Shown: positions 9,102-20,439, numbered from the stretch's first letter. The stretch is DNA of 64,000 nucleotides from Brevundimonas sp. NIBR11 (GCF_027912535.1 NZ_CP115465.1:1220001-1284000); one strand, 5' to 3'. Notes: generated by a model not told the origin, from the letters alone. Made by a program: numbers and translations.

Positions 9102-9608
9102 ATGATCGTCAGCCTGGTTCCATACCCCGACCCGGACCACGTCTATCCCGAAGCGATCTCGGTCGAGTTCGAGCGTGAGGGCGCGCTGCTGTGGCTGCGG
9201 TTCATCGTCGACGACAATCCGGACTTCATCGCCTGGCCCGGGAAGGCGCCGGTCGGTCGGGCCGACGAGCTGTGGAAGCACACCTGTTTCGAGGCGTTCG
9301 TCGCCACAGATGACGGCTATCGCGAGTTCAACCTGTCGCCCTCGGGCCAGTGGGCCAGCTATCGCTTCGACAGCTATCGCGAGGGCATGCGGCCCGCCGC
9401 CGAGGTGTGCGTGGTCGAGGGACTGGACGGCGGTCGCGACTATGTCGCGCTGGAGGGGCGGATCGAACTGCCGGTCGAGGCGACCCGGTTGGCCCTGTCA
9501 GCCGTGATCGAGACCGTCGATGGAGCGAAGACCTGGTGGGCGCTGGCGCATCCGTCGGATAAGCCGGACTTCCATCATCCCGATTCCTTCGTTCTGGACC
9601 TGCCATGA
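9102..9608 (+). CDS. DOMON-like domain protein
   Basis: 168-residue soluble protein resembling DOMON-like proteins of unknown substrate: a beta-sandwich pattern with WLRFIVDDNPDFIAWPG, the motif ELWKHTCFEAFVA, and FNLSPSGQWASYRFDSYR. No signal peptide is evident. An ATG at 9102 fits the family; a TTG six bases earlier is possible. It overlaps the DUF1343 gene by ATGA, so the two products are probably made together. DOMON-like folds bind sugars or haem in other proteins. Here a link to muropeptide or sugar recycling is only suggested by the neighbour. Confidence 0.7.
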   Translation: MIVSLVPYPDPDHVYPEAISVEFEREGALLWLRFIVDDNPDFIAWPGKAPVGRADELWKHTCFEAFVATDDGYREFNLSPSGQWASYRFDSYREGMRPAAEVCVVEGLDGGRDYVALEGRIELPVEATRLALSAVIETVDGAKTWWALAHPSDKPDFHHPDSFVLDLP

Positions 9609-10804
9609 AATTCGGCATCGACCGCGTTCTCTCCGAGCCCGAACTGCTGGCCGCGCTGAAGGGGCGGCGGGTGGCGCTGGTGGCGCATCCGGCGTCGGTG
9701 ACGGCGGACCTGACCCATTCCATCGACGCCCTGATCGGGGCGGGGGTCAACATCACCGCCGCCTTCGGTCCCCAGCACGGGATGAAGGGCGACCTGCAGG
9801 ACAATATGATGGAGAGCCCGGACTACACCGATCCGGTCCATGGCTTCCCCGTCTTCAGCCTGTACGGCGAGGTGCGCCGGCCGCGCGGTCAGTGGATGAA
9901 CACCTTCGACATCGTCCTGATCGACCTGCAGGACCTGGGGTGCCGCATCTACACCTTCATCACGACCCTGCTCTACATGCTGGAAGCAGCGGGCAAGCAT
10001 GGCAAGGAGGTCTGGGTGCTCGACCGGCCGAACCCTGCCGGGCGGCCGGCCGAGGGCACGACCCTGGTCCCGGGCTGGGAAAGCTTCGTCGGCGCCGGCC
10101 CCATGCCGATGCGGCATGGCCTGACCCTGGGGGAACTGGGCCACTGGTTTATCGATCACTTCAAGCTCAAGGTCGCTTACCGCGTCATCGAGATGCACGG
10201 TTACGACCCCGAGGCCGGGCCGGGTTACGGCTGGCCGCTGGGCGAACGCGCCTGGATCAACCCCAGCCCCAATGCGCCAAACCTGTCGATGGCGCGGGCC
10301 TACCCTGGCACGGTGATGGTCGAGGGCGCGACGATCTCGGAGGGGCGCGGCACGACCCGGCCGCTGGAGCTGTTTGGCGCCCCCGACATCGACACCCGCG
10401 CCGTGATCGCCGAGATGAAGGCCTTCGCGCCGGAATGGGTGAAGGGCTGTGTGCTGCGGGACATCTGGTTCGAGCCGACCTTCCATAAACATGTCGGCCA
10501 GCTATGTTCGGGCGTGCAGATCCACGTGGAGGGGCCGCACTACGACCACGCCGCCTTCCGGCCGTGGCGGGTCCTAGCCCTGGGCTTCAAGGCCATCCGG
10601 CGGCTGTATCCGGACTACGACCTGTGGCGGGACTTCCCATATGAGTATGCCTTCGGGAAGCTGCCGATCGACGTGATCAACGGCGGGCCGGCCTTGCGCG
10701 AATGGGTCGATGACGCGAACTCGACAGCCGCCGATCTGGACGCCGTCGCGGGGCCGGACGAAGCAGCCTGGATCGAGGCGCGCAAGCCGTATCTGATCTA
10801 CTGA
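9605..10804 (+). CDS. DUF1343 (NamZ-like) exo-beta-N-acetylmuramidase
   Basis: 399-residue DUF1343 protein. Characterised members (NamZ) release MurNAc from the non-reducing end of glycan fragments during wall recycling. Family hallmarks are visible: FGPQHGMKGDLQDNM, PVFSLYGE, FDIVLIDLQDLGCRIYTF, VLDRPNPAGR and the late SEGRGTTRPLELFGAP. No signal peptide is present, so it may act in the cytoplasm on imported muropeptides. It overlaps the DOMON-like gene by 4 nt and ends 1 nt before a convergent gene. Enzyme activity is inferred from family membership. Confidence 0.85.
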   Translation: MKFGIDRVLSEPELLAALKGRRVALVAHPASVTADLTHSIDALIGAGVNITAAFGPQHGMKGDLQDNMMESPDYTDPVHGFPVFSLYGEVRRPRGQWMNTFDIVLIDLQDLGCRIYTFITTLLYMLEAAGKHGKEVWVLDRPNPAGRPAEGTTLVPGWESFVGAGPMPMRHGLTLGELGHWFIDHFKLKVAYRVIEMHGYDPEAGPGYGWPLGERAWINPSPNAPNLSMARAYPGTVMVEGATISEGRGTTRPLELFGAPDIDTRAVIAEMKAFAPEWVKGCVLRDIWFEPTFHKHVGQLCSGVQIHVEGPHYDHAAFRPWRVLALGFKAIRRLYPDYDLWRDFPYEYAFGKLPIDVINGGPALREWVDDANSTAADLDAVAGPDEAAWIEARKPYLIY

Positions 10805-10805
10805 T

Positions 10806-11615
10806 CTAAAACCGCCGCGCCACGCCCACGCCGAACTCCAGGTCCGGGCTGTCGTCGTTGAGGCCGAAGTTCAGGCCGAAGTCCACCTGGGCGTCGGGCA
10901 TAGAGGGTGGGGTCCAGACGGCGGTCAGGTCGAAGGTGGATTGCGTTACGGCCTCGATCGGATCGTCATCACGGCTGACCCATAGCTCGGCGCCGAGCGC
11001 CCACTGGCCGAACCCCCGACCGACGCCTGCGACCATCGTGTAGGCGGCGTGGCGGCCTGCGCCGTCGCTATCGGCGACGATGTCGATCTCGGGCGAGAGA
11101 GACAGACCCCAGTCATCGTTGAGCGGCAGGGCCATAGGCAGCACGACGCCGCCCTCGATACCGTCGCCGCGTACGTCGCGCGAGCCGCTTGGGGCGGTGA
11201 TGAAACCGGCCAACGCCACGGAGACGCCGGACCCATCCGGATTGGCCAGGGAGTGGCGGAAGCCGATCTGGATGTCGCTGGTCCCGTCGGCGGTCTCTGT
11301 GTCGCCGGTGGAGCGGTCCGTCACCTTTTCGTGGGTCCAGGAGGTGATGCCGAACTGAAATTCGGTCCTCGGCGTCAGGCCGTAACGGAGAAAGAGATCG
11401 CCGTAGGCCCAGCTCTCGGCCTTGACGCCTTGGTCCGACTGGCGCGCGCCATCGACCAAGCCAACTTCCGCCTGCCAGCGACCCACATCGAGTATGCAGG
11501 TCGGCGTGCCTTTTCCGGGACGGTCGGCGCAAAAAGGACGCAAGCTGGCGTCCTGGGCGACGGCGGGCGCCGCGAACAGGGCTGAGGCGATCAACAGGAA
11601 GGGCAGGGCGTGCAT
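10806..11615 (-). CDS. Outer-membrane transporter-like protein (phenol meta-pathway porin family)
   Basis: 269-residue protein with a signal peptide (MHALPFLLIASALFAAPAVA). The long beta-rich region alternates polar and aromatic residues and ends in VARRF, a terminal phenylalanine typical of outer-membrane beta-barrels. It resembles the 'transporter' family once linked to phenol degradation loci. The ATG at 11615 with GGAG six nt upstream is preferred; an ATG 12 nt earlier also exists. Two cysteines near the N-terminus (PFCADRPG, PTCILD) are conserved-looking. The substrate is unknown and no catabolic genes lie nearby. Confidence 0.7.
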   Translation of the reverse strand: MHALPFLLIASALFAAPAVAQDASLRPFCADRPGKGTPTCILDVGRWQAEVGLVDGARQSDQGVKAESWAYGDLFLRYGLTPRTEFQFGITSWTHEKVTDRSTGDTETADGTSDIQIGFRHSLANPDGSGVSVALAGFITAPSGSRDVRGDGIEGGVVLPMALPLNDDWGLSLSPEIDIVADSDGAGRHAAYTMVAGVGRGFGQWALGAELWVSRDDDPIEAVTQSTFDLTAVWTPPSMPDAQVDFGLNFGLNDDSPDLEFGVGVARRF

Positions 11616-11713
11616 TCGAATCTCCATTGCGGTCGGAATACTCCCGCTTGGCGATGACTGCTGTCTCGCTCGCGCCACAATGGCCGCCGAACCTCTGGTG
11701 GCGGAGGGGCTCG

Positions 11714-12391
11714 ATGGTCGAACTTATGATGGCGCTGGCGATCGCCACGCAGGATGTGTCGCCCGAGGTGCTGGCGCGGATCTCGCCGGTTCAGGCGGCG
11801 ATTGACGCCGAGGTCGCGCGCCAAGCCGCCCTGCCGCCGGCCCGCAACGACGCCGAGCGTCTGGACCGGATGGGGGCGATGGATCAGGTCGGTCGGCGCG
11901 GCCTGATCCCCATCGACCTCAACGACCTGCCCGAGGGCGAGCGTCAAGCGGCCAACGACGCCCTTTGGGCGCCCGTCACGGCCATGGATCATCGTCTGAC
12001 CGCCAAGCTCCTGAAGATGATCCCGCCCAAGGGCTGGTTCCTTCAGTCGGTCTATGGGCGGCAAGGCGCAGGGGCGGCCTTCCTTATCATACAGCATTCC
12101 GAACTGGAGCACTGGCGAAGGTTCGTGCCGGTGCTGGAGCCGCTCGTCGCGACCGGGGAGGTCGAGGGTCAGAGCTATGGCCTGATGTACGACAGGCTGG
12201 CGATCAACGAAGGCCGGCCACAGCGGTACGGAACGCAGATGACCTGCGTCGGCGGCCGGTGGGTCATCGACCGCGAAAACCTGGAAGACCCCGAGAATGT
12301 CGAAGCCCGCCGCGAGGCTATGGGCTTTCCGTGGACGCTGGCTGAATATGAGGCGCGGTTCGCCGACTATCCCGCCTGCACGCCGCGCTGA
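11714..12391 (+). CDS. DUF6624-type hypothetical protein
   Basis: 225-residue protein. The diagnostic stretch is GWFLQSVYG, then AFLIIQHSELEHWRRF and YDRLAINEGRPQRYGTQM, which matches the DUF6624 pattern (a conserved His in QH, and a YDR...GxPQRYGTQ box). Function is unknown. The ATG at 11714 has GGAGGGG about 5 nt upstream and is preferred over earlier in-frame codons. The first 15 residues are mildly hydrophobic (MVELMMALAIAT) but are not a convincing export signal. Its stop abuts the stop of the convergent alpha/beta hydrolase, forming TGATCA. Confidence 0.65.
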   Translation: MVELMMALAIATQDVSPEVLARISPVQAAIDAEVARQAALPPARNDAERLDRMGAMDQVGRRGLIPIDLNDLPEGERQAANDALWAPVTAMDHRLTAKLLKMIPPKGWFLQSVYGRQGAGAAFLIIQHSELEHWRRFVPVLEPLVATGEVEGQSYGLMYDRLAINEGRPQRYGTQMTCVGGRWVIDRENLEDPENVEARREAMGFPWTLAEYEARFADYPACTPR

Positions 12392-13042
12392 TCAGGCCGG
12401 CTTTTCTTCCAGCCGCTTGTCCAGATAGGCGCCGACGCGGCGGTCCACGGCGTCGATGTGGTCCTGCCAGAAGTGGCTGGCGCCTTCTTCGAGCTCGTAG
12501 TCGATGACGATGCCCTTCTGGGTGCGCAGCTTGTTGACCACGCGCTCGACCTCGACCGGCGGGACGATGCTGTCGGCCGTGCCGTGCAGGAACAGGCCGG
12601 ACGCCGGGCAGGGGGCCAGGAAGGAGAAGTCGTACATGTTCGACGGCGGCGACACCGAGATGAAGCCGTCCGTCTCGGGGCGACGCATCAGAAGCTGCAT
12701 GCCGATGTAGGCCCCGAACTGATAGCCGGCGACCCAGGTCTGGGTGGCGGCGGGGTTGTTGGCCTGGAGCCAGTCCAGGGCCGTGGCCGCATCGGCCAGC
12801 TCGCCGATGCCCGAGTCGAACTCGCCCTGGGACTTGCCGACGCCGCGCGAGTTGTAGCGCAGGGTCGCGAAGCCGCGCTTCACGAACAGCTGGTACAGGG
12901 TCACCGCGACCGGGTTGTTCATGTGCCCGCCCGCCTTGGGGTGGGGATGCAGGATCAGGGCGATCGGCGCATTGGCGCGCTTGCCGGGGGAATAACGGCC
13001 TTCGATGCGGCCGGAGGCGCCGGGCAGGATGACTTCAGGCAT
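12392..13042 (-). CDS. Alpha/beta hydrolase-fold protein with Gln at the nucleophile position
   Basis: 216-residue alpha/beta hydrolase of the short COG2945-like type. The fold signature is clear: LILHPHPKAGG, LRYNSRGVGKSQG, the acidic residue in HGTADSIVP, and the late histidine in EGASHFWQ. The nucleophile elbow reads AGYQFGAY, with glutamine 108 where G-x-S-x-G enzymes have serine; the codon is CAG, so this is not a single-base sequencing slip from a serine codon. Asp and His are kept. The start ATG at 13042 has GGAG. It is either a non-hydrolytic binding protein or an enzyme with altered chemistry. Confidence 0.75.
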   Translation of the reverse strand: MPEVILPGASGRIEGRYSPGKRANAPIALILHPHPKAGGHMNNPVAVTLYQLFVKRGFATLRYNSRGVGKSQGEFDSGIGELADAATALDWLQANNPAATQTWVAGYQFGAYIGMQLLMRRPETDGFISVSPPSNMYDFSFLAPCPASGLFLHGTADSIVPPVEVERVVNKLRTQKGIVIDYELEEGASHFWQDHIDAVDRRVGAYLDKRLEEKPA

Positions 13043-13102
13043 TGGGGCTCCTTGGGGGCTCCGGAATCCGTTCACTTATGTCGTTTCGGGCCGCCGGAAT
13101 AC

Positions 13103-13135
13103 TTGACCACAGGGGTAGGACTTTCTAAGTCCCAC
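13103..13135 (+). promoter_or_regulatory. Putative iscR/suf promoter with overlapping palindromic operator
   Basis: An inverted repeat at 13115-13135 (GTAGGACTT, 3-nt spacer, AAGTCCCAC; one mismatch in 9 bp) overlaps a possible -35 TTGACC (13103-13108) and a weak -10 TAAGTC at 13126-13131 with a 17-bp spacer. It is 78 nt upstream of iscR. IscR-family repressors commonly control their own suf operon from such a position. Confidence 0.5.
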
Positions 13136-13212
13136 CTGCGTTCGGCCGCCTCGCGAAGCGGCGGGTCATAGCACAAGACCCCTGAAAAGCGCGCGATTTT
13201 TGAGGATGGGCG

Positions 13213-13683
13213 ATGCGACTGTCGACCAAGGGACGATACGCCGTGATGGCGATGGCCGATCTGGCCCGGCACGGCCGCTCGGACGCCGGCGAAGGCCGCG
13301 CCGTGTCTCTGGCCGAGATCGCCACGCGCCAGGAAATTTCATTGAGTTATCTCGAACAGCTGTTTGCTCGCCTGAGAAAGAGCGGTCTGGTGCGCAGCGT
13401 GCGCGGTCCGGGCGGCGGCTATCGTCTCGCCAAGACGGCCGGCGAAACTGTGGTGTCCGAAATCGTCCTGGCGGTCGATGAGCCGATCCGGGCGACGCGC
13501 TGCGCCGCCCACGGCACGCCGCGCGGCTGCATGCTGGGCGGCGAGCGCTGCATCACCCACAATCTGTGGGAAGATCTCGGCGACGAAATCCACCGCTATC
13601 TGTCCAGTGTCTCGCTGGAAGACGTGATCCTGAACCGCACGTCCAGGCGGCCGGCTGCGCGTAAAGTCGGGGTGGCGGCATGA
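13213..13683 (+). CDS. iscR: IscR-type Rrf2 transcriptional regulator
   Basis: 156-residue Fe-S sensing repressor. The winged helix covers residues 1-75 (STKGRYAVMAMADLA, SYLEQLFARLRKSGLV, RGPGGGYRLA). The cluster-binding loop has C97, C106, C113 and H116 in the order C-x8-C-x6-C-x2-H, close to the IscR arrangement with slightly longer loops. It is the first gene of the suf run and overlaps the next by ATGA, which fits autoregulation of Fe-S assembly. GAGG precedes the ATG. Confidence 0.92.
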   Translation: MRLSTKGRYAVMAMADLARHGRSDAGEGRAVSLAEIATRQEISLSYLEQLFARLRKSGLVRSVRGPGGGYRLAKTAGETVVSEIVLAVDEPIRATRCAAHGTPRGCMLGGERCITHNLWEDLGDEIHRYLSSVSLEDVILNRTSRRPAARKVGVAA

Positions 13684-14822
13684 GCGGCGTCTATCTCGAC
13701 TACAACGCCTCGGCCCTGGTGCGGCCCGAGGTGCTTCAGGTCATGGCGGAGGCCCTGGCCGACAACGGCAATCCGTCGGCGGTCCATGCGGCCGGACGGC
13801 GCGCGCGGGCGCGGGTCGAAACGGCGCGGGCCAAGGTGGCCGCACTGGTCGGGGCCGATCCGACGGCGGTCGTCTTCACCTCGGGCGGCACTGAGGCGAA
13901 CGCGCAAGGTTTGCAGAGCGCCATCGCTGCGGGCTGCGAGCGATTGATCGTCTGCGCCACCGAGCACCCTTGCGTGATCGAGGCGGCCATGGCGTCCGGC
14001 AAGTCGGTCAAGCCGCTGCCGGTGGATGCGAAGGGCGTCATCGACCTGGTCAAACTGGGTCAGCTGCTGAACCAGACCGGCGGCCGGGCCGTCGTCGCCA
14101 TCCATCACGCCAACAACGAAAGCGGCGTGATCCAGCCGATCGCCGAGGCGGCGCGTCTTGTGCGGGCGGCCAAGGGCTGGCTGCACGTCGACGCCATCCA
14201 GTCGACGGGCAAGATCCCGGTCGATATGCGCGCGCTCGGCGCCGACAGCCTGACCCTGTCCGCGCACAAGCTGGGCGGACCGCAGGGCGTTGGGGCGCTG
14301 GTGCTCGGCGAGGGCGCGTCGGCGGTTCGCATCATTCACGGCGCCGGTCAGGAGCGCGGCCTCCGCGCCGGGACCGAGAATGTGCCGGGCATCGCGGGCT
14401 TCGGCGTCGCCGCCGACTGCGCCGTGCGTGATCTGCCGAAGGCCGAGGCGCACCGTCCGTGGCGCGATGCGGCAGAGGCGGCCGTGGAGGCGGCCGGGGC
14501 AACCATCCTGGGCAAGGGCGCGCCGCGTCTGCCCAACACCCTGTTCCTGTCCGTGCCCGGCTGGGACAGCCCGCAGCAGCTGATCGTGCTGGATCTGGAC
14601 GGCGTCATGGTCTCGGCCGGCAGCGCCTGTTCCTCCGGCAAGACTAAGCCGAGCCGCGCCATCGTGGCCATGGGGCGGATGGATCTGGCCACCGGCGGCG
14701 TGCGCGTCTCGGGCGGCTGGGGCACGACGGAGGGGGACTGGATCAGGTTCGCCGAAGCTTGGGTGAAGGCCTGGGATCGGCAGAAGTCGCGCGCCGCCGA
14801 GCGCGCGAAGGAAGTTGCGTAA
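13680..14822 (+). CDS. Cysteine desulfurase, IscS/NifS-like
   Basis: 380-residue PLP enzyme that takes sulfur from cysteine as a persulfide. PLP lysine K197 is in SAHKLGGP. The catalytic loop cysteine C317 is in SAGSACSSGKTKPS, the long mobile loop of group I (NifS/IscS) enzymes. Other motifs are TSGGTEAN and ATEHPCVIE. It lies between iscR and sufB, while a second desulfurase (sufS, group II) lies later in the same run, so the operon encodes two enzymes for one step. Overlaps iscR by 4 nt. Confidence 0.92.
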   Translation: MSGVYLDYNASALVRPEVLQVMAEALADNGNPSAVHAAGRRARARVETARAKVAALVGADPTAVVFTSGGTEANAQGLQSAIAAGCERLIVCATEHPCVIEAAMASGKSVKPLPVDAKGVIDLVKLGQLLNQTGGRAVVAIHHANNESGVIQPIAEAARLVRAAKGWLHVDAIQSTGKIPVDMRALGADSLTLSAHKLGGPQGVGALVLGEGASAVRIIHGAGQERGLRAGTENVPGIAGFGVAADCAVRDLPKAEAHRPWRDAAEAAVEAAGATILGKGAPRLPNTLFLSVPGWDSPQQLIVLDLDGVMVSAGSACSSGKTKPSRAIVAMGRMDLATGGVRVSGGWGTTEGDWIRFAEAWVKAWDRQKSRAAERAKEVA

Positions 14823-14828
14823 CAAGCC

Positions 14829-16291
<1,463 letters not shown>

Positions 16292-16295
<4 letters not shown>

Positions 16296-16642
16296 GCTAC
16301 CCTGTCGCCTACCTCGAGGCCGCGCACCAGCACAGCAGCGGTCACAAGGCGGAGCTTGAAGTCAGTCAGGTCTGCGGCTGCTTCTATTGCCTGCAAAACT
16401 ACGCGCCGAAGGAGATCGAAAACTGGATCGAAGAGCCGGGCGGCACGGCCTTGTGTCCGCAGTGTTCCATCGACTCTGTCATCGGCGACGCCTCGGGCTA
16501 CCCGGTAAACAAGCCGGACTTCCTCGATGCCATGCACGAATATTGGTTTCAGAGAACCGTGACGATTCCGGACGTCGAACCAAAAGCCAATACCAACAGC
16601 GCGACCTCCCTGCTTCGCCGCCTTTTTTCGAAGACCAACTGA
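16292..16642 (+). CDS. Small Cys-rich protein encoded between sufB and sufC
   Basis: 116-residue cytoplasmic protein. Four cysteines form a zinc-ribbon-like or cluster-binding set: CGCFYC near residues 28-33 (three Cys) and CPQC near residues 53-56. The intervening [14 protein letters not shown] and the later [12 protein letters not shown] and [10 protein letters not shown] resemble an uncharacterised 'cytoplasmic protein' family. The GTG start overlaps the sufB stop and sufC begins at the next base after its stop, so it is translated as an integral member of the operon. A role in Fe-S assembly is suggested by position only; plain zinc binding is the alternative. Confidence 0.8.
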
Positions 16643-17391
<749 letters not shown>

Positions 17392-17392
<1 letters not shown>

Positions 17393-18411
17393 TGGTGCAG
17401 CCGAAGATCGACCTGACCGACGCCTCGACCTTCCCGTCGCGGCGGGTGGAGGCTTGGAAATACAGCGACCTGCGTCGATATCTGCGCGAGGCGCCTGAGC
17501 CGTCGCCGACCACGGCCGTCGGCCCGCCGGGACCCTTCTACGAGCTGGGCGGCGAGGCGATCGTCTTCGCCAACGGCCGCCCGGTGGGCGTGACCGACTT
17601 CATCGCCTCGGGCGAACAGACCCTTCGTCTGCGCTTCATCTCCCAGGCCGAGGGGACGGGCCACACGGCCGCTGCGCGCGTCGTGGCGCGGCCGGGCGCC
17701 AAGCTGCTGCTGCTGGAAACCCATGAGGGGACCGGCTCGGCCTATGTCGCTCACAACCGGCTCGACATCGACGTGGCCTCGGGCGCCGAGGTGACCCGCG
17801 TTGTCCTGGTCGAGGAGCCGGAAGACGCCATCTCCGTCACCGACATCGACGTGAAGGTGGCCAAGGGCGGGACCTATCGCCAGACGACGATCGCGACGGG
17901 CGCCAAGCTGCAACGCCAGACCACGACGCTCGCTCATGGCGGGGAGGGCGCTGACGTCCGCATCGACGGCCTCTACGCCCTGACGGGTTCGCGTCAGTCC
18001 GACCTGACCAGCGTGGTCCGCCACGAGGGCGAGAACGGCGTCACGTCGCAACTGACCAAGGGCGTCGCCGCCGACACCGCGCGCGGCGTGTTCCAGGGCA
18101 AGATCGTGGTCGAACGCGGCGCGGATGGGACGGATGCCCGCATGGGCCACCACGCCCTGATCCTGGGCGAACGCGCCGAGATCGACGCCAAGCCGGAGCT
18201 GGAGATCTACGCCGACGACGTGCAGTGCGCGCACGGCAACACGATCGGCAATCTGGACGAGAGCGCCCTGTTCTACATGCAGCAGCGCGGCATTCCGGCG
18301 GACGAGGCGCGGGCGCTGCTGACCCAGGCCTTCCTGTTCGAGGTGGTCGATCGGATCGAATACGAAGATGCACGGGAGGTGGTCCGGTCATGGCTGACGG
18401 AACGCCTGTAG
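17392..18411 (+). CDS. sufD: Fe-S cluster assembly protein SufD
   Basis: 339-residue partner of SufB in the scaffold. An N-terminal RRVEAWKYSDLR box and the C-terminal core with CAHGNTIGNLDESALFYMQQRG are SufD hallmarks. The cysteine-histidine pair in QCAHG corresponds to the region involved in cluster assembly. It is shorter than the E. coli protein (423), mainly in the N-terminal half, as in other alphaproteobacteria. Its ATG overlaps the sufC stop. The sufS start lies 22 nt inside its 3' end. Confidence 0.93.
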
Positions 18412-19637
18412 TCTCCGCGACTCGCTTCGACCCCTACGCGGCGCGGGCCCAGTTCCCGATCCTGTCGCGGACGGTGAACGGCAAGCCTCTGGTCTATCTC
18501 GACAGCGCCGCCTCGGCCCAGAAGCCGCGTGTGGTGATCGACGCCCTCACCAGCGCGATGGAGGGAAGCTACTCCAATGTCCACCGCGGTCTGCACACCC
18601 TGGCCAACGAGACGACCGAAGCCTTCGAGGCCGCGCGCGAGACCGTCGCCCGCTTCCTGAACGCCGAGAGCGCCGAACAGATCGTCTGGACCAAGGGCGG
18701 GACCGAGGCGATCAATCTGGTCGCCGCCGGGCTGGGTCAGACGCTGACGGCCGGCGACGAGATCGTCGTCACCCAGATGGAGCACCACGCCAACATCGTG
18801 TCCTGGTCCATGCTTCGCGACCGGCTGGGCGTGGTGCTGAAATGGGCGCCCGTGCTGGACGACGGTTCGCTGGACATGGCGGGTCTGGCCGCCCTTATCG
18901 GGCCGAGGACAAGGTTGGTCGCTGTCACCCACATGTCGAACGTGCTGGGCACGATCAACGATGTTCGCGCCGTCGCCGATCTGGCCCATGCGGCTGGGGC
19001 GCTGGTGCTGGTCGACGGGTGCCAGGGCGCGGTTCACTGCAGCCCCGACGTTCAGGCGCTGGACTGCGACTTCTATGTCTTCACTGGCCACAAGCTGTAT
19101 GGCCCGACCGGCATCGGCGGCATGTATGGAAAGCGGGCCGCGCTGGAGGCCCTGCCGCCCTATCAGGGCGGGGGCGAGATGATCGGGACAGTCACCGAGG
19201 ACCGCGTCACCTACGCCGCCGTGCCGCACCGGTTCGAGGCGGGCACCCCGCCGATCCTCGAGGCCATCGGTCTGGGCGCCGCGCTGGACTGGCTCATGGG
19301 CTTCGACCGCGCGGCCGTCGCGGCGCATGAGAAGGCGCTTTACGACCGCGCGGTGGAGGGCCTGTCGGGTCTCAACTGGCTGCGGATCATCGGCGAGGCC
19401 GAGGGGAAGGGCGCGATCCTGACCTTCACCGTCGAGGGCGCCCACGCCCATGACGTAGCCCAGATTCTGGATCGTTACGGCGTCGCCGTGCGGGCCGGGA
19501 CCCATTGCGCCGAGCCTCTGGCCACGAGATTTGGCGTGACGTCGAGCGCGCGGGCCAGCTTCGCCCTATATAACACCGTGGAGGATGCGGATGCCTTCAC
19601 CGACGCGCTGATCAAAGCGCGGGAATTCTTCGTGTGA
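18390..19637 (+). CDS. sufS: Cysteine desulfurase SufS (group II)
   Basis: 415-residue PLP enzyme. PLP lysine K235 is in FTGHKLYGPTG and the persulfide cysteine C373 is in RAGTHCAEPL. Other blocks are YLDSAASAQKP, WTKGGTEAINLVA and MEHHANIVSW. It supplies sulfur to SufBCD. No sufE or sufU partner is in the window. ATG at 18390 has GGGAGG about 8 nt upstream, inside sufD. The longer open frame before it is sufD read out of frame. Confidence 0.96.
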   Translation: MADGTPVVSATRFDPYAARAQFPILSRTVNGKPLVYLDSAASAQKPRVVIDALTSAMEGSYSNVHRGLHTLANETTEAFEAARETVARFLNAESAEQIVWTKGGTEAINLVAAGLGQTLTAGDEIVVTQMEHHANIVSWSMLRDRLGVVLKWAPVLDDGSLDMAGLAALIGPRTRLVAVTHMSNVLGTINDVRAVADLAHAAGALVLVDGCQGAVHCSPDVQALDCDFYVFTGHKLYGPTGIGGMYGKRAALEALPPYQGGGEMIGTVTEDRVTYAAVPHRFEAGTPPILEAIGLGAALDWLMGFDRAAVAAHEKALYDRAVEGLSGLNWLRIIGEAEGKGAILTFTVEGAHAHDVAQILDRYGVAVRAGTHCAEPLATRFGVTSSARASFALYNTVEDADAFTDALIKAREFFV

Positions 19638-20032
19638 GTGAGATGACTGAGCGGCCGATCAGCGAGAACCAGACCTTCGCCGAAGCGTGGGACGAGCCGC
19701 AGAAGGCCGCCCTGCCGCAGGCCGAGATCGACCGGCTGACCGACGAGCTGATCGCGGCGCTGAAGACCGTCTACGACCCCGAAATCCCGGTCGACATCTA
19801 TGAGCTGGGCCTGATCTACAAGGTCGATCTGTCCGACGACCGCGACGTGGTCATCGATATGACCCTGACCGCGCCCGGGTGCCCGGTGGCCGGCGAGATG
19901 CCGGGCTGGATCGAGGACGCGGTGATGAAGGTCGAGGGCGTCAAGTCCGCGCGCGCCAATCTGGTGTTCGACCCGCCGTGGGATTCTTCCAAGATGAGCG
20001 ACGAGGCGAAGCTCGCCTTGAACATGTTCTGA
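19634..20032 (+). CDS. sufT: SUF-associated MIP18/DUF59 protein SufT
   Basis: 132-residue DUF59 protein. The core shows LKTVYDPEIPVDIYELGLIY and TLTAPGCPVAGEMPG, with the single conserved cysteine in APGCP. Members assist Fe-S cluster maturation or transfer under high demand. A GTG start at 19634 overlaps the sufS stop (GTGA); an in-frame ATG lies 9 nt later. It sits between sufS and sufA in the operon. Confidence 0.92.
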   Translation: MSEMTERPISENQTFAEAWDEPQKAALPQAEIDRLTDELIAALKTVYDPEIPVDIYELGLIYKVDLSDDRDVVIDMTLTAPGCPVAGEMPGWIEDAVMKVEGVKSARANLVFDPPWDSSKMSDEAKLALNMF

Positions 20033-20039
20033 GGGTGCG

Positions 20040-20438
20040 ATGACTGAGCTTCAGACCACGACCCGTCCCCGCCGTCCCCGCCCCAAGGTGGTGACGCTGA
20101 CCGACGCGGCCGCCGCGCGTGTGCGCGAGATCATGGCCAATGCCGAGAAGTCGTACGTCGGCCTGCGCGTCGGGGTGAAGAACGGCGGCTGCGCCGGGCA
20201 GGAATACACCTTCGCCTACGCGGAGGAGATCGCGCCGCTGGACGAGGTGGTCGAGGACAAGGGCGTCACCATCCTGATCGAGCCCAAGGCGATCCTGTTT
20301 CTGATCGGATCGGAGATCGATTTCGAGACGTCGAAGCTGTCGTCGAAGTTCGTCTTCCGCAATCCGAACGAGACCGACGCCTGCGGCTGCGGCGAGAGCG
20401 TCACCATCATTCCCGCCGCGGCGCTGGACGCCGACTGA
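20040..20438 (+). CDS. sufA: A-type Fe-S carrier protein SufA/IscA family
   Basis: 132-residue A-type carrier that accepts clusters from SufBCD and delivers them to targets. The three conserved cysteines are visible: NGGCAGQEY and the C-terminal ACGCGES pair. The first 20 residues are an Arg/Pro-rich extension (RPRRPRPK) absent from the E. coli protein. It is the last suf gene; the metN start follows one base after its stop. Confidence 0.93.
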   Translation: MTELQTTTRPRRPRPKVVTLTDAAAARVREIMANAEKSYVGLRVGVKNGGCAGQEYTFAYAEEIAPLDEVVEDKGVTILIEPKAILFLIGSEIDFETSKLSSKFVFRNPNETDACGCGESVTIIPAAALDAD

Positions 20439-20439
20439 C

